Shown piece by piece: positions 19,636 to 29,376 of a stretch of DNA of 64,000 nucleotides. The notes beneath the pieces are model-generated. The model searched no databases. It was not told the origin of the DNA and was given only the letters and a program-made list of their open reading frames with translations. The stretch comes from Saccharopolyspora rosea (GTDB lineage: Bacteria; Actinomycetota; Actinomycetes; Mycobacteriales; Pseudonocardiaceae), in the NCBI RefSeq assembly GCF_025643595.1, contig NZ_CP102826.1:4836001-4900000 (forward strand), given 5' to 3'. A program made the translations under genes and the position numbers. Positions within the stretch are counted from its first letter, which is position 1, and each line of letters starts with the position of its first letter.

Positions 19636-22304
19636 GCGCCGGCCACCACCCGGTCCACTTCCTCGCGCAGCTTGCCGACCGCCGCGGTGACCCCGGACGG
19701 GTCGGAACCGCCGCCCTGGGCCATGTCGGGCTTGCCGCCGCCGCGGCCGCCGACCTCGGGCGCGAACGCCGGGACGAGCTTGCCCGCGGCCAGCCCCCGG
19801 TCCCGCGCGGCGTCGTTGACGCCGACCACGAAGGAGACCTTCCCGTCGTCGGCGGAGAACAGCGCGACCACGGCCGGGCGCGAGCCCAGGCGACCGCGGA
19901 CCTCGCCCGCGAGGGCGCGCAGCGCGCCACCGTCCACGCCGTCCGGCACCTGCTCGGCGACCAGCGTCACGCCGTGCACGTCGGTGCCCTTGTCGGCGAG
20001 TTCCCCGGCCGACGACAGCACCTGGGAGATCCGCAGCTGCTGGAGCTCCTTCTCGGCGCTGCGCAGCCGGTCGACCACGCCCGCGATGCGCTCCGGCAGC
20101 TGTTCGGCGGGCACCTTGAACTGCTCGGCGAGCTGGCTGACCAGCAAGTGCTCCTTGCTGATGTGCCGCATCGCGTCCATGCCGACCAGCGCCTCGACGC
20201 GGTGCACACCGGAGCCCACGGACGCGTCGGCGACGAGCTTGACCACGCCGAGGTGCCCGATGCGCGGCACGTGCGTGCCACCGCACAGCTCGCGCGAGTA
20301 GTCGCCCATGTCGACCACCCGCACCTGGTCGCCGTACTTCTCGCCGAACAGCGCGATAGCGCCGAGCTCCATGGCGCGGTCCATGGTCGTGGTGTAGGAC
20401 TGCACCTCGGCGTCGGTCTGCAGGTAGTCGTTGACCTCCTGCTCGACGCCGACGAGCACGTCCGAGGACACCGCCGAGGGCGCGGTGAAGTCGAACCGCA
20501 TGCGGCCCGGCGAGTTCAGCGAACCGGCCTGCGCGGCGCGCTTGCCGTAGGCGCTGCGCACCGCCGCGTGCACCAGGTGCGTCGCGGAGTGCGAGCGGGC
20601 GATGGCCTGGCGGCGGGCGGCGTCGACGGCGGCCTCCAGCTGGGTGTCCACGCCCAGCTCGCCTTCGACGACCCGGGCCCGGTGCACGAACAGCCCGGGC
20701 ACGGCGCGCTGCACGTCGAGCACCTCGACCTCGACGCCCGGGCCGACCAGCCGACCGGTGTCGGCGATCTGCCCACCGCCTTCGGCGTAGAACGGGGTGC
20801 GGTCCAGGACCAGCTCGACCTCGGTGCCCGCCGCAGCGGACTTCGCCGGCTGGCCGTTCACGAGCAGGCCGAGCACCCGGCTGTGCGACTGGAGGTCGGT
20901 GTAGCCGATGAAGTCCGTGGTGCCGTGCTGGTCGAGCAGCGCGCGGTAGGTGGACAGGTCGCCGTGCCCGGTCTTGCGGGACTTGGCGTCCTCCTTGGCG
21001 CGGCGCCGCTGCTCGGCCATCAGGTCGCGGAAGCCCTGCTCGTCGACGGACAGGCCCTGCTCGGCGGCCATCTCCAGAGTCAGGTCGATGGGGAAGCCGT
21101 AGGTGTCGTGCAGCTGGAACGCCTTGTCACCGGACAGCTGCCGACCGCCGGCCTTCTTGGTCTCCGCGACCGCGACGTCGAAGATCTTCGACCCGGCGGT
21201 CAGCGTGGACAGGAACGCCTCTTCCTCGTTGCGCATCACCGAGTCGATGCGCTCGAACTCGGTGACCAGCTCCGGGTAGCTGGGCGCCATGGCGTCCCGC
21301 ACGACCTTGCTGAACTCGCTGAGCACCGGCTCGTGCACGCCCAGCAGGCGGGTGGAGCGGATGATGCGCCGCAGCAGCCGCCGCAGCACGTAGCCGCGCG
21401 CCTCGTTGCCGGGGGTGACGCCGTCGCCGACGAGCATCACGCCGGAGCGCGCGTGGTCGGCGATCACCCGGAACCGCACGTCGTCGGCGTGGTCGACGCC
21501 GTAGCGGCGGCCGGACAGCTCCTCGGCCTTGGCGATCACCGGGCGGACCAGGTCGGTCTCGTAGACGTTCTCCACGCCCTGCAGCAGGCAGGCCACCCGC
21601 TCGACGCCCATGCCGGTGTCGATGTTCTTGGTCGGCAGCTCACCGATGACCGGCCCGCCCTGCTTGGGGCTCTTCTCCCCCCTGATGTCCTGCATGAACA
21701 CCAGGTTCCAGATCTCGATGTAGCGGTCCTCGTCCACGACGGGGCCGCCCTCGCGGCCGTAGGCCGGGCCGCGGTCGTAGTAGATCTCCGAGCACGGACC
21801 GCCCGGGCCGGGCACGCCCATGTCCCAGTAGTTGTCCTTGGCGTCGCGGGTCTGGATCCGCTCGGCGGGGATGCCGGTGATCTTGCGCCACAGCTCGGCG
21901 GCCTCGGCGTCGTGCTCGTAGACGGTGACCCACAGCCGCTCCGGGTCGAAGCCGTACCCGCCGTCGGACTGCGACTTGGTGACCAGGTCCCAGGCGTTCT
22001 CGATGGCGCCGTCCTTGAAGTAGTCGCCGAACGAGAAGTTGCCCGCCATCTGGAAGAACGTGTTGTGCCGGGTGGTCTTGCCGACCTCGTCGATGTCCCC
22101 GGTGCGCACGCACTTCTGGATGCTGGTGGCGCGCGGGTACGGGGGCGGCGCGTCGCCCAGGAAGTAGGGCTTGAACTGCACCATCCCGGCGTTGACGAAC
22201 AGCAGCGTGGGGTCGTCGAGGATCAGCGAGGCACTGGGCACCACGGTGTGGCCGCGGCTGCGGAAGTGCTCGGTGAAGCGGTCGTTGATCTCGTGGGTCT
22301 GCAC
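19632..22304 (-). CDS. alaS: Alanyl-tRNA synthetase
   Basis: This class II synthetase of 890 residues attaches alanine to tRNA-Ala. The aminoacylation domain has [11 protein letters not shown] and [14 protein letters not shown]. The editing domain has the zinc ligands HSATH (about 568) and CGGTH (about 671). The C-terminal C-Ala region ends with the glycine-rich [15 protein letters not shown]. The start is a GTG. The gene heads a coupled run with ruvX, mltG and aroE. Confidence 0.97.
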   Translation of the reverse strand: MQTHEINDRFTEHFRSRGHTVVPSASLILDDPTLLFVNAGMVQFKPYFLGDAPPPYPRATSIQKCVRTGDIDEVGKTTRHNTFFQMAGNFSFGDYFKDGAIENAWDLVTKSQSDGGYGFDPERLWVTVYEHDAEAAELWRKITGIPAERIQTRDAKDNYWDMGVPGPGGPCSEIYYDRGPAYGREGGPVVDEDRYIEIWNLVFMQDIRGEKSPKQGGPVIGELPTKNIDTGMGVERVACLLQGVENVYETDLVRPVIAKAEELSGRRYGVDHADDVRFRVIADHARSGVMLVGDGVTPGNEARGYVLRRLLRRIIRSTRLLGVHEPVLSEFSKVVRDAMAPSYPELVTEFERIDSVMRNEEEAFLSTLTAGSKIFDVAVAETKKAGGRQLSGDKAFQLHDTYGFPIDLTLEMAAEQGLSVDEQGFRDLMAEQRRRAKEDAKSRKTGHGDLSTYRALLDQHGTTDFIGYTDLQSHSRVLGLLVNGQPAKSAAAGTEVELVLDRTPFYAEGGGQIADTGRLVGPGVEVEVLDVQRAVPGLFVHRARVVEGELGVDTQLEAAVDAARRQAIARSHSATHLVHAAVRSAYGKRAAQAGSLNSPGRMRFDFTAPSAVSSDVLVGVEQEVNDYLQTDAEVQSYTTTMDRAMELGAIALFGEKYGDQVRVVDMGDYSRELCGGTHVPRIGHLGVVKLVADASVGSGVHRVEALVGMDAMRHISKEHLLVSQLAEQFKVPAEQLPERIAGVVDRLRSAEKELQQLRISQVLSSAGELADKGTDVHGVTLVAEQVPDGVDGGALRALAGEVRGRLGSRPAVVALFSADDGKVSFVVGVNDAARDRGLAAGKLVPAFAPEVGGRGGGKPDMAQGGGSDPSGVTAAVGKLREEVDRVVAGA

Positions 22305-22368
22305 GGTGAGTCCTTGGGGATCATGGAACGGTCACGGCTGCCGGTGGCGGCGGGAGGCCGACGCGGCG

Positions 22369-22662
22369 TCAGCGTCCCGCCCGGCGCGCTCGCCGGGCGT
22401 CGCCGTCGGCGGCCTCGATCCGCCGGAACCGCACGGTGTCGTCGTCGGCGCGCACGACCTGTTCGAGTTCCTGCTCCCGCTCGGTCATCCCGGCGCGCAC
22501 GTCGGCGCCGAAGGATCCGACCGCTCCGGCGAGCTCCCGCATCGCCCCGCCCAGCTGCTCGGCCATCCCGGCGGGCGTGGCCTTGCGGGTGGTCTCGTTG
22601 ATCTTGCGGGTCAACGCGACACCGGCGGCGATCCCGGCGCCGAACCAGAACAGGCGCCTCAC
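22369..22662 (-). CDS. Small membrane-anchored protein of the alaS cluster (DUF6167-like)
   Basis: The 97-residue protein has a short hydrophobic N-terminal segment (RLFWFGAGIAAGVALT) and a charged, helical remainder, consistent with a membrane-anchored cytoplasmic coil. Function is unknown. A gene of this kind between a DUF948 protein and alaS is usual in actinobacteria. Its GTG start overlaps the upstream stop codon (GTGA). The family name is from memory of the gene order. Confidence 0.7.
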   Translation of the reverse strand: MRRLFWFGAGIAAGVALTRKINETTRKATPAGMAEQLGGAMRELAGAVGSFGADVRAGMTEREQELEQVVRADDDTVRFRRIEAADGDARRARRAGR

Positions 22663-23066
22663 TTGCGGCCCCCTTTGCCCTTGCGGCGGACGTGCCGGCC
22701 AGCGGGCTCCTGCTTCCGGGACCGGCGGGCCCGCAGCGCCTTGCTGACCCCGTAGGAGAAGGCCGCCGTCTTCACCAACGGGCCACCCAGTGTAGCCGTG
22801 AACAGCGAGGACAACGCCGAGACGTTGCCGCTGACGGTCTTGGCGTTGGCGGTGATCCCGTCGACCCGCTCCAGCTGCGTGTTGACGTGGTTGATCGTCG
22901 AGTTCGCGCCGGTGAACAGCGGCTCGGAGTTCTCGTGCGCCTTGCGGATCGCGATGGTCGCCTCGTCAAGCGTGCGGCCGAGCTTGACCAGCGGGATCGC
23001 CATCAGCACGACCAGCAGCACGAACGCGCCGGCGGCGATCAGCGCGGCGATCTGCGTGGGCGTCAC
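22659..23066 (-). CDS. DUF948 family membrane protein
   Basis: The 135-residue protein has one N-terminal membrane segment (about 5-28, IAALIAAGAFVLLVVLMAIP), then an amphipathic helical stretch like methyl-accepting coils, and a very basic C-terminal tail rich in Arg and Lys. It matches the general-stress DUF948 (YtxG-like) pattern. The GTG at 23066 with GGGAGGG upstream was chosen over an upstream ATG. The role is unknown; it probably shares a transcript with alaS. Confidence 0.8.
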   Translation of the reverse strand: MTPTQIAALIAAGAFVLLVVLMAIPLVKLGRTLDEATIAIRKAHENSEPLFTGANSTINHVNTQLERVDGITANAKTVSGNVSALSSLFTATLGGPLVKTAAFSYGVSKALRARRSRKQEPAGRHVRRKGKGGRK

Positions 23067-23201
23067 GTGCCCTCCCGTTTCCCTCTCGGTCTTCCACCGG
23101 CGCGACAACGGCGTCCGGTGTGGTGATCGAGCGTCAGGTTACCGCGCCGGTCCGCCGCCGCTGCCCCCGGCTTCACCGCACGTCCGGGGCCTGCCGGATG
23201 A

Positions 23202-24179
23202 TCATGAACGCACTGGTGTGAGGGCGTCGTCGCCGCCGAGCACCGCCACCACGTTGCGCGCGGCGAGCTCGGCCATGGCGGTGCGCGTCTCGGTCGTCGC
23301 CGAGCCCAGGTGCGGGACGACGACCGCGTTGTCCAGCTCCAGCAACCCGGGTTCGACCTCGGGTTCGCGCTCGAAGACGTCCAGCGCGGCCGCTGCGATG
23401 CGCCCCTGGCGAAGCGCGCGCGCCAGCGCCGCCTCGTCGACGACCGGGCCGCGGCTGGTGTTGACCAGCACGGCCGTGGGTTTCATCGCGTCGAGCGCCC
23501 GCTCGTCGATGAGGTGCCGGGTCTGCTCGGTGAGCGGGCAGTGCAGCGAGACGACGTCGGCGGTGCGCAGCAGTTCCTCGCGCGGCAGGAACCGCGCGCC
23601 GAGCTCCGCCTCGACGTCGGGGTCGGCGCGGCGGCGCCCGGTGTAGGCGATCTCCATGCCGAACGCGCGGGCGCGGCGGGCCACCGCGCGGCCGATCTGC
23701 CCGAACCCGACGATGCCCAGCGTCTTGCCCTGCAGTCCGGTGCCGAGCATGAAGCCGAGGTGGAACGTCCACGGCTGCCGGGCGCGCAGCAGCCGTTCTC
23801 CCTCGCCGAGGCGGCGGGTGACCATGAGCAGCAGCCCGAGGGTCAGGTCGGCGGTCGCGTCGACCAGCACGCCGGGCGTGTTGGTGACGGTGACGCCGCG
23901 GGCGGTGACGGCGGGCACGTCGATGTTGTCGTAGCCGACCGCGACGTTGGCCACCACGCGCAGCTGCGGTCCGGCGGCGGTGACGAACTCGTCGTCGACG
24001 CGGTCGTGCAGCAACGCGAGGACGCCGTGCGCGCCGCGGACCGCCTCGTGCAGTTCGGCGGTTTCCAGCGGCCGGTCCTGCTCGCAGACGTGCACGTCAC
24101 CGGCCTTGCGCAGCAGTTCCAGCGCGGGTTCGGGCACCGTCCGCGTCACCACGATCCGCGGCCGTTCCACCGTGGGCAC
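23202..24179 (-). CDS. D-2-hydroxyacid dehydrogenase (glyoxylate/hydroxypyruvate reductase-like)
   Basis: This 325-residue NAD(P)-dependent enzyme of the D-isomer dehydrogenase family has the Rossmann motif GIVGFGQIGRAVARRA. Catalytic Arg lies in VNTSRGPVVDE, Glu in DVFEREP and His in VPHLGSAT. Residues after the second beta-strand (YTGRRRAD) suggest NADPH preference, as in glyoxylate reductases. The start has a strong GGAGGAGG. It stands alone between the DUF948 gene and rarA. Confidence 0.88.
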   Translation of the reverse strand: MPTVERPRIVVTRTVPEPALELLRKAGDVHVCEQDRPLETAELHEAVRGAHGVLALLHDRVDDEFVTAAGPQLRVVANVAVGYDNIDVPAVTARGVTVTNTPGVLVDATADLTLGLLLMVTRRLGEGERLLRARQPWTFHLGFMLGTGLQGKTLGIVGFGQIGRAVARRARAFGMEIAYTGRRRADPDVEAELGARFLPREELLRTADVVSLHCPLTEQTRHLIDERALDAMKPTAVLVNTSRGPVVDEAALARALRQGRIAAAALDVFEREPEVEPGLLELDNAVVVPHLGSATTETRTAMAELAARNVVAVLGGDDALTPVRS

Positions 24180-24247
24180 ACCAACCTCCTCCGCAGGGTC
24201 CGGCGCGGTTCCGCGCGCGCCGTTCGCGCTCCGGACCGCCGACGTGC

Positions 24248-25609
24248 TCAGCGGTCCGATCCGCCGCGGATGATGCCGCGCAGCTTGGGCACCCGCTCGC
24301 CGAGGGGCCGCTCGGCGCCGCGCCCGGTCGGTTCGTAGTAGTCGCGGCCGACCAGCTCGCTCGGCGGGTACTGCTGGGCGAGCACGCCTTCCGGCTTGTC
24401 GTGCGGGTACCGGTAGCCCTGGGCGTTGCCCAGCTTGCTCGCTCCGGCGTAGTGCCCGTCCCGCAGGTGCGGCGGCACCGGGCCGCCCTTGCCCGCCCGG
24501 ACGTCGGCGAGCGCGGCGTCGATGGCGGCGATCACCGCGTTGGACTTCGGGGCGGTGGCCAGGTGGATGGTGGCCTGCGCCAGCGCCAGCCGGCCCTCGG
24601 GCATGCCGATGAACTGCACCGCGTGCGCGGCGGCCACGGCGGACTGCAACGCGGTCGGGTCGGCCATGCCGACGTCCTCGCTGGCGTGCACGACCAGCCG
24701 CCGCGCGATGAAGCGCGGGTCCTCGCCCGCCTCGACCATCCGGGCCAGGTAGTGCAGCGCGGCGTCCACATCGGACCCGCGGATGGACTTGATGAACGCG
24801 CTGACGACGTCGTAGTGCTGGTCGCCACCCCGGTCGTAGAGCACCGCCGCGCGGTCCACGGTGGACTCCACGGTGGCCAGGTCGATGGTCGTCGCCCCGG
24901 TGGAACCGGCCGACTCGGCCGCCGCCTCCAGGGCGGTCAGCGCCCGCCGCGCGTCGCCCCCGGCGAGCGCCACGAGGTGCGCTTCGGCGTCGGCGGCCAG
25001 CTCCAGCGCACCACCCAGACCGCGTTCGGAGGTGACCGCGCGGTGCAGCAGCTCGCGCACGTCGTCGTCGCCGAGGCTGCGCAGCTGGAGCACCAGCGAC
25101 CGCGACAGCAGCGGCGCGACCACCGAGAAGAACGGGTTCTCGGTGGTCGCCGCCACCAGCAGCACGGTGCGGTCCTCCACCGCCCCGAGCAGCGCGTCCT
25201 GCTGAGTCTTGGAGAACCGGTGCACCTCGTCGATGAACAGCACGGTGGACTCGCCGTGCCTGCCGAGGCGCCGCCGCGCCTCCTCGATGACCGCGCGCAC
25301 CTCCTTGACGCCGGACGAGAGCGCGGACAGCGCCACGAACCGGCGGCCGGTGGCCTGCGAGACCAGGTTGGCCAGCGTCGTCTTGCCGGTGCCGGGCGGA
25401 CCGTAGAGCAGCACCGAGGCCGGGGCGGCGCCCTCGACCAGCCGCCGCAGCGGCGCCCCCGATCCCAGCAGGTGCTGCTGCCCGACGACCTCGTCGAGCG
25501 AGCGGGGCCGCATCCGCACCGCCAGCGGCGCGTTCTCGGCCAGCCGCTCGCCCGCCCGCTCGTCCGCGTCGGCCCCGAACAGCCCCTCGTCGAACAGCCC
25601 GTCACTCAC
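24248..25609 (-). CDS. rarA: Replication-associated recombination protein A (RarA/MgsA)
   Basis: This 453-residue AAA+ ATPase is related to the clamp loader and acts at stalled replication forks. Walker [10 protein letters not shown] (about 70), Walker [10 protein letters not shown] (about 125) and sensor 1 (VAATTENP) are present. The C-terminal oligomerisation domain carries [16 protein letters not shown] and YRYPHD. Order near aspS is conserved in actinobacteria. Confidence 0.95.
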   Translation of the reverse strand: MSDGLFDEGLFGADADERAGERLAENAPLAVRMRPRSLDEVVGQQHLLGSGAPLRRLVEGAAPASVLLYGPPGTGKTTLANLVSQATGRRFVALSALSSGVKEVRAVIEEARRRLGRHGESTVLFIDEVHRFSKTQQDALLGAVEDRTVLLVAATTENPFFSVVAPLLSRSLVLQLRSLGDDDVRELLHRAVTSERGLGGALELAADAEAHLVALAGGDARRALTALEAAAESAGSTGATTIDLATVESTVDRAAVLYDRGGDQHYDVVSAFIKSIRGSDVDAALHYLARMVEAGEDPRFIARRLVVHASEDVGMADPTALQSAVAAAHAVQFIGMPEGRLALAQATIHLATAPKSNAVIAAIDAALADVRAGKGGPVPPHLRDGHYAGASKLGNAQGYRYPHDKPEGVLAQQYPPSELVGRDYYEPTGRGAERPLGERVPKLRGIIRGGSDR

Positions 25610-25685
25610 ACCGACGACGCTACCCGGCGCCCCCGACGCGTCCGAACGGCCTCAGCACCACGTCAGAGCCCGCCCGGCCGGACCG

Positions 25686-27191
25686 TCACCCCGCGGGCGC
25701 GGGCATCGCCAGCTCGACGGAGCCGTCGACGCGGCGCCGCTGCGCCGCCCAGTGCTCCACCGCCTGGCGGCAGGCCCGGTCGAGGTGGCGCACCGTGGTC
25801 ATGTCGACGTGCACGTGCTTGCCCGCGGGCAGCTGTTCGAGGTGGTCGAGCAGTCGGGGCAACCGCAGGAACGTGGCGTTGCCACCGAGCTGCACGCGCA
25901 CCTGGTCGGCGCCGTGCTCGGAGCGCACCGACAGCCGCGACATCTCGAACGCCGTCTTGCCGATCGCCAGCGCCAGCCCGGCCAGCGTGCCGATGAGCAG
26001 GTCGGTGGCCACGATCAGCACGGCGGTGAACACCACCACGAACGCCTCCGAGCGGTGTTCGCGGGCCAGGGCGACGACCTGCCGCAACTCCAGCAGCTTC
26101 CACCCCGCCTGGATGAGCAGCGCCGCCAGCACGGCGGTCGGGATGAACGCCAGCACGCCGGGCAGCGCGACGACGAACAGCAGCAGCCAGAACCCGTGCA
26201 GGACGCGGGAGAGCTTGGTCCTGGCCCCCGCCTGCACGTTGGCGGAGCTGCGCACGATGACCGCGGTCATCGGCAGCGCCCCGAGGAAGCCGCACACCGC
26301 GTTGCCCACGCCCTGCGCGACGAGTTCCTTGTTGTACCGGGTCTTGGGCGCGTCGTGCATCCGGTCGACGGCGGCGGCGCTGAACAGGCTCTCCGCCGAG
26401 GCGATCAGCGCGAAGGTCACCACCGAGCCCAGCACGGGCAGCGTGAACAGCCCGCCCCAGGCGTCGGCGGTCGGCGGGTTCAGCGCCGACAGCAACGAGC
26501 CCACCTCGACCTTGGCGACGGGCAGCCCGAACACCGCGGCCGCGGCGCTGGCGGCCACCACGGCGACGAGCGCGCCGGGCACCATGCCCAGCCTGCCGGG
26601 CGTCTTCTTCCACAGCGCCATGATCACCAGCGTCAGCACCGCCAGGCCGAGCCCGCTGAGCCCTTCGGCGGTGGTCGCGGCGGCCACCACGAGCCCGGGG
26701 ATGCCGCTGAACTTCTCGGCGGTGCGCGCGGGCTGGTCGAGCCCGCCGACCGGGTAGATCTGGCCGAGGATCAGCACCAGGCCGATCCCGGCGAGCATGC
26801 CCTGCACCACCGACGGCGAGATCGCCCGGAACCAGGTGCCCAACCGGCCCAGCCCGAGCGCGATCTGCAGCACGCCGGCACCGAGCACGATGACGCCGAG
26901 GGTGGCCAGCCCGTGCTGGTGGACCGCTCCGGCCACCAGCACGGTCAGCCCGGCCGCCGGGCCGCTGACCTGCATGGTGCTGCCGGGCAGCAGGCCGACG
27001 ACGAGACCGCCGACGATGCCGGTGACGATGCCGAGTTCGGCGGGCACGCCGGAGGCCACGGCCACGCCCACGCACAGCGGCACGGCCACCAGGAAGACCA
27101 CCAGCGAGGCGCCCAGGTCGGCGCCGAACGTCGCCTTCGGCCAGCGCGGGACCCCGCTGCGGGCGCGGGGGGATTCGAGTCGAGTAGTCAC
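25686..27191 (-). CDS. SulP family anion transporter, probable bicarbonate uptake
   Basis: This 501-residue membrane transporter has an SLC26/SulP core of about 12-14 segments (QVSGPAAGLTVLV, SAESLFSAAAVDRM) and a cytoplasmic C-terminal STAS domain (about 415-490). The GTG at 27191 with a TGGAG upstream is taken as the start. It follows a beta-carbonic anhydrase gene by 89 bases. In bacteria this pairing usually marks bicarbonate transport coupled to CO2 hydration. Sulfate transport is less likely, because no sulfate-assimilation genes are nearby. Confidence 0.85.
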   Translation of the reverse strand: MTTRLESPRARSGVPRWPKATFGADLGASLVVFLVAVPLCVGVAVASGVPAELGIVTGIVGGLVVGLLPGSTMQVSGPAAGLTVLVAGAVHQHGLATLGVIVLGAGVLQIALGLGRLGTWFRAISPSVVQGMLAGIGLVLILGQIYPVGGLDQPARTAEKFSGIPGLVVAAATTAEGLSGLGLAVLTLVIMALWKKTPGRLGMVPGALVAVVAASAAAAVFGLPVAKVEVGSLLSALNPPTADAWGGLFTLPVLGSVVTFALIASAESLFSAAAVDRMHDAPKTRYNKELVAQGVGNAVCGFLGALPMTAVIVRSSANVQAGARTKLSRVLHGFWLLLFVVALPGVLAFIPTAVLAALLIQAGWKLLELRQVVALAREHRSEAFVVVFTAVLIVATDLLIGTLAGLALAIGKTAFEMSRLSVRSEHGADQVRVQLGGNATFLRLPRLLDHLEQLPAGKHVHVDMTTVRHLDRACRQAVEHWAAQRRRVDGSVELAMPAPAG

Positions 27192-27280
27192 TGCGCACTC
27201 CAGGTTTCGGGTAGCAGGTGGCGCGCCCGCACCCCTCGCGGGCGCGGGCGTCGGCCGACCAGTGGATGGCGGGGAAGTCG

Positions 27281-27874
27281 TTACAGCGGCAGGAAGTCGT
27301 CCTCGGCCGCCTGCGGGCACACGTGGACCCGCCCGGTGTCGATCTCGTAGAACCAGCCGTGCAGCCGCAGCTCACCGGCCGCCACGCGGTCGCGGACGAA
27401 CGGGTACTCGTGCAGCGTCCGCAGCTGGTCGCGCACGTGGCGCTTGCTCTCGGCGCGCACCGCGGGGTCGCGCACCTCGGCGGCGGTGGCGCCGTCGGTG
27501 CCCAGCCAGCAGCACAGCGCGGGCAGTCCTTCCAGCCCGCGACCGGCGACCGTCAACGCGGTCACCGCGCCGCAGTGCGAATGCCCGCAGACGATGATGT
27601 CGGGAACCCCCAGCTGGAGCACCGCGTATTCGATGGTGGCCATTTCCGCGGAGGCCGAGTCCGGTGCGTATTCGGGCACGACGTTGCCCGCGGTCCGCAG
27701 TTCGAACAGCCTGCCGGGTTCGGCGCCGGTGATCTGGCTCGGGATCACTCGGGAATCCGAACAGCCGATGAACAGCGCGTCCGGTTTCTGGCCCGCGGCC
27801 AGTTCCGCGCGCTGCCGCTCGGAAAGCACCCCGGGATGACGCCGGGCGTGCTCGACGAAATCTTCGTAGCTCAT
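27281..27874 (-). CDS. Beta-class carbonic anhydrase
   Basis: This 197-residue zinc enzyme interconverts CO2 and bicarbonate. Zinc ligands Cys38 (GCSDSR), His98 and Cys101 (CGHSHC) and the catalytic Asp40-Arg42 dyad are all present. The ATG at 27874 gives the normal length. It is upstream of the SulP transporter on the same strand, and both probably supply bicarbonate for carboxylation reactions. Confidence 0.93.
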   Translation of the reverse strand: MSYEDFVEHARRHPGVLSERQRAELAAGQKPDALFIGCSDSRVIPSQITGAEPGRLFELRTAGNVVPEYAPDSASAEMATIEYAVLQLGVPDIIVCGHSHCGAVTALTVAGRGLEGLPALCCWLGTDGATAAEVRDPAVRAESKRHVRDQLRTLHEYPFVRDRVAAGELRLHGWFYEIDTGRVHVCPQAAEDDFLPL

Positions 27875-27929
27875 GGTCCGCCTCACTCGCGAAGAACCGG
27901 TGTTGGCTCGGATGCGTCGACGGACCTGA

Positions 27930-28292
27930 TCAGTGCCGGAACACCTGCAGCGCGGCGGGCGAGCGGTGGGCGCGATCATCGGGGGGCTTGCGGCCCCGGG
28001 ACGACACCTGCCCGCCCGGCGGTCGCGGCGCGGATTCGGCGGCGGGCTGCATCCCGGCGGGCAGCGGCGAGCCGCGCCGGTCGTCCTCGGTGCGGCGCTG
28101 CCCGGCGATGCCGTTCAGGCGTTCGCGCAGCGTCTCGCCGTCGCGGTGTTCGAGGTGATCGGACTTGGTCTCGGCGGGCGCGGCGCGCAGCGTGCCCGCG
28201 GCACCGTCCTGCACCGGCCCGAGCACGACGAGCAGCACCGCGAAGAGCAGGAAGAACCCCGCTCGCAGTGTCTGCCACGCCTTCACGCGCAC
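27930..28292 (-). CDS. Hypothetical single-pass membrane protein
   Basis: The 120-residue protein is not recognised. It has an N-terminal membrane segment (about 9-26, LRAGFFLLFAVLLVVLGPV) and a long hydrophilic tail rich in Arg, Pro and Asp that may be extracytoplasmic. GC at third positions is high like the neighbours, and GGAGG lies five bases before the GTG start, so it is very likely real. It ends 55 bases before the carbonic anhydrase gene and may share its transcript. Confidence 0.65.
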   Translation of the reverse strand: MRVKAWQTLRAGFFLLFAVLLVVLGPVQDGAAGTLRAAPAETKSDHLEHRDGETLRERLNGIAGQRRTEDDRRGSPLPAGMQPAAESAPRPPGGQVSSRGRKPPDDRAHRSPAALQVFRH

Positions 28293-28605
28293 CGATGCCT
28301 CCGGAAACGAAACAGCCGACCCCGCCCCGGCGGCGCCGACGGTAACGGGAAAAGGTGACGAAACGCTGAACACAACGGTATCGGACGAAGACGGCATCCG
28401 CGCAAGCCGCTCGACGGCTGATCACCAGGTGGAAAATGAAGCCGCGTTAATCGACGACCGGGAATTGACCTGGGAGTTCGACGCCACTTCGGCCCGCGGT
28501 CGCGGTCCGTGAACGGAATTCCTCACGCATCGTGGCAGCGCTGTGATGAGCGTTACCCGATCGGGGCGCGGAAATGACCGGAGGTTTTACAAACACGAAA
28601 CGCGG
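28293..28605. other. 313-base gap without a gene
   Basis: GC content is lower than in the genes on either side. A plus-strand open frame ends at 28512 but has mixed third positions, a TTA codon and no ribosome-binding site. The only structure seen is a weak inverted repeat ATGACCG/CGGTCAT at 28574-28609 that overlaps the stop of the acetyltransferase gene and may end its transcript. Promoters for the leftward hypothetical gene probably lie near 28300-28400. Confidence 0.5.
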
Positions 28606-29376
28606 TCATCGGTCCAGCACCCGGTAGTGGTACCGGTGCGACTCGACGAAACCGGCCCGCTCGTACAACCGCCGCGCGCCCGCGTTGCCCGCCTCGACCT
28701 GCAACAGCGCCGCGTCGACCCGCACCGCGCCGTCGCACCGGCTCGCCCACCGCACGCCGTGGCCCAGCACTGCCCTCGCCACGCCCCGGCGGCGCCAGTC
28801 CGGGTGCGTCGCCATCCCGTAGACCGCGCACCACCGGCCGGTCACCGCGAACACGCCCACGCCGACCGGCGCCCCACCGCTCGTGGCGGTCGCGAAGCGC
28901 ACCGGCTGCGGGATCCGGTCCAGGCTCGGCTCCGGCCGTCCACCGACCGCCGCGCACGCCGCCAGCCACCGCTCGTCCGGCCGCTCGTCGAGCCGGACCT
29001 CGAACCGCCCCGCGGGCGGCGGCACGTCCGCGACCTCGGCGCGCATCAGCGCGGTCGGGGCCACCGCGCGGTAGCCCCGGGCGCCCAGGAACCGGTCCAG
29101 CTCGCCGTGCCACTCCAGCGGGCTGACCTGGATGATCGTCCGCGCCCCGCGGGCGGCGTAGAACTCCTCGACCCGCTCGACCGCCCGCTGCGGGTGGTCG
29201 ACGACGGCGGGCGGCAGCGCGGAGTTCGAGCGCCTGCGGTGCAGCAGGTCGCAGTGCCGCAGCAACCACCCGTCCACGTGCTCGACCGCCGTGGCGGGCC
29301 AGGTCGCCGCGGCGGCGCGCTCGATCTCCCGCACGGGACCGGTCTCGCCGGGCACCGCGCAGCGGCGGGCCGTCAC
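28606..29376 (-). CDS. GNAT family N-acetyltransferase
   Basis: This 256-residue acetyl-CoA-dependent transferase has the GNAT core in its C-terminal half: VGVGVFAVTGRWCAVYGMAT (beta4), the acetyl-CoA loop WRRRGVARAVL, and NAGARRLYERAGFVESHRYHYR at the end. The N-terminal half is a degenerate GNAT-like repeat. The start GTG overlaps the stop codon of the kinase gene (GTGA), so the two are coupled. The substrate is unknown. Confidence 0.8.
   Translation of the reverse strand: MTARRCAVPGETGPVREIERAAAATWPATAVEHVDGWLLRHCDLLHRRRSNSALPPAVVDHPQRAVERVEEFYAARGARTIIQVSPLEWHGELDRFLGARGYRAVAPTALMRAEVADVPPPAGRFEVRLDERPDERWLAACAAVGGRPEPSLDRIPQPVRFATATSGGAPVGVGVFAVTGRWCAVYGMATHPDWRRRGVARAVLGHGVRWASRCDGAVRVDAALLQVEAGNAGARRLYERAGFVESHRYHYRVLDR

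Noticed and set aside
28165..28512. Plus-strand open frame of 115 residues in the gap before the acetyltransferase gene
   Set aside because: Third codon positions are mixed, it contains a TTA codon, has no ribosome-binding site and runs antisense to a better-supported minus-strand gene.
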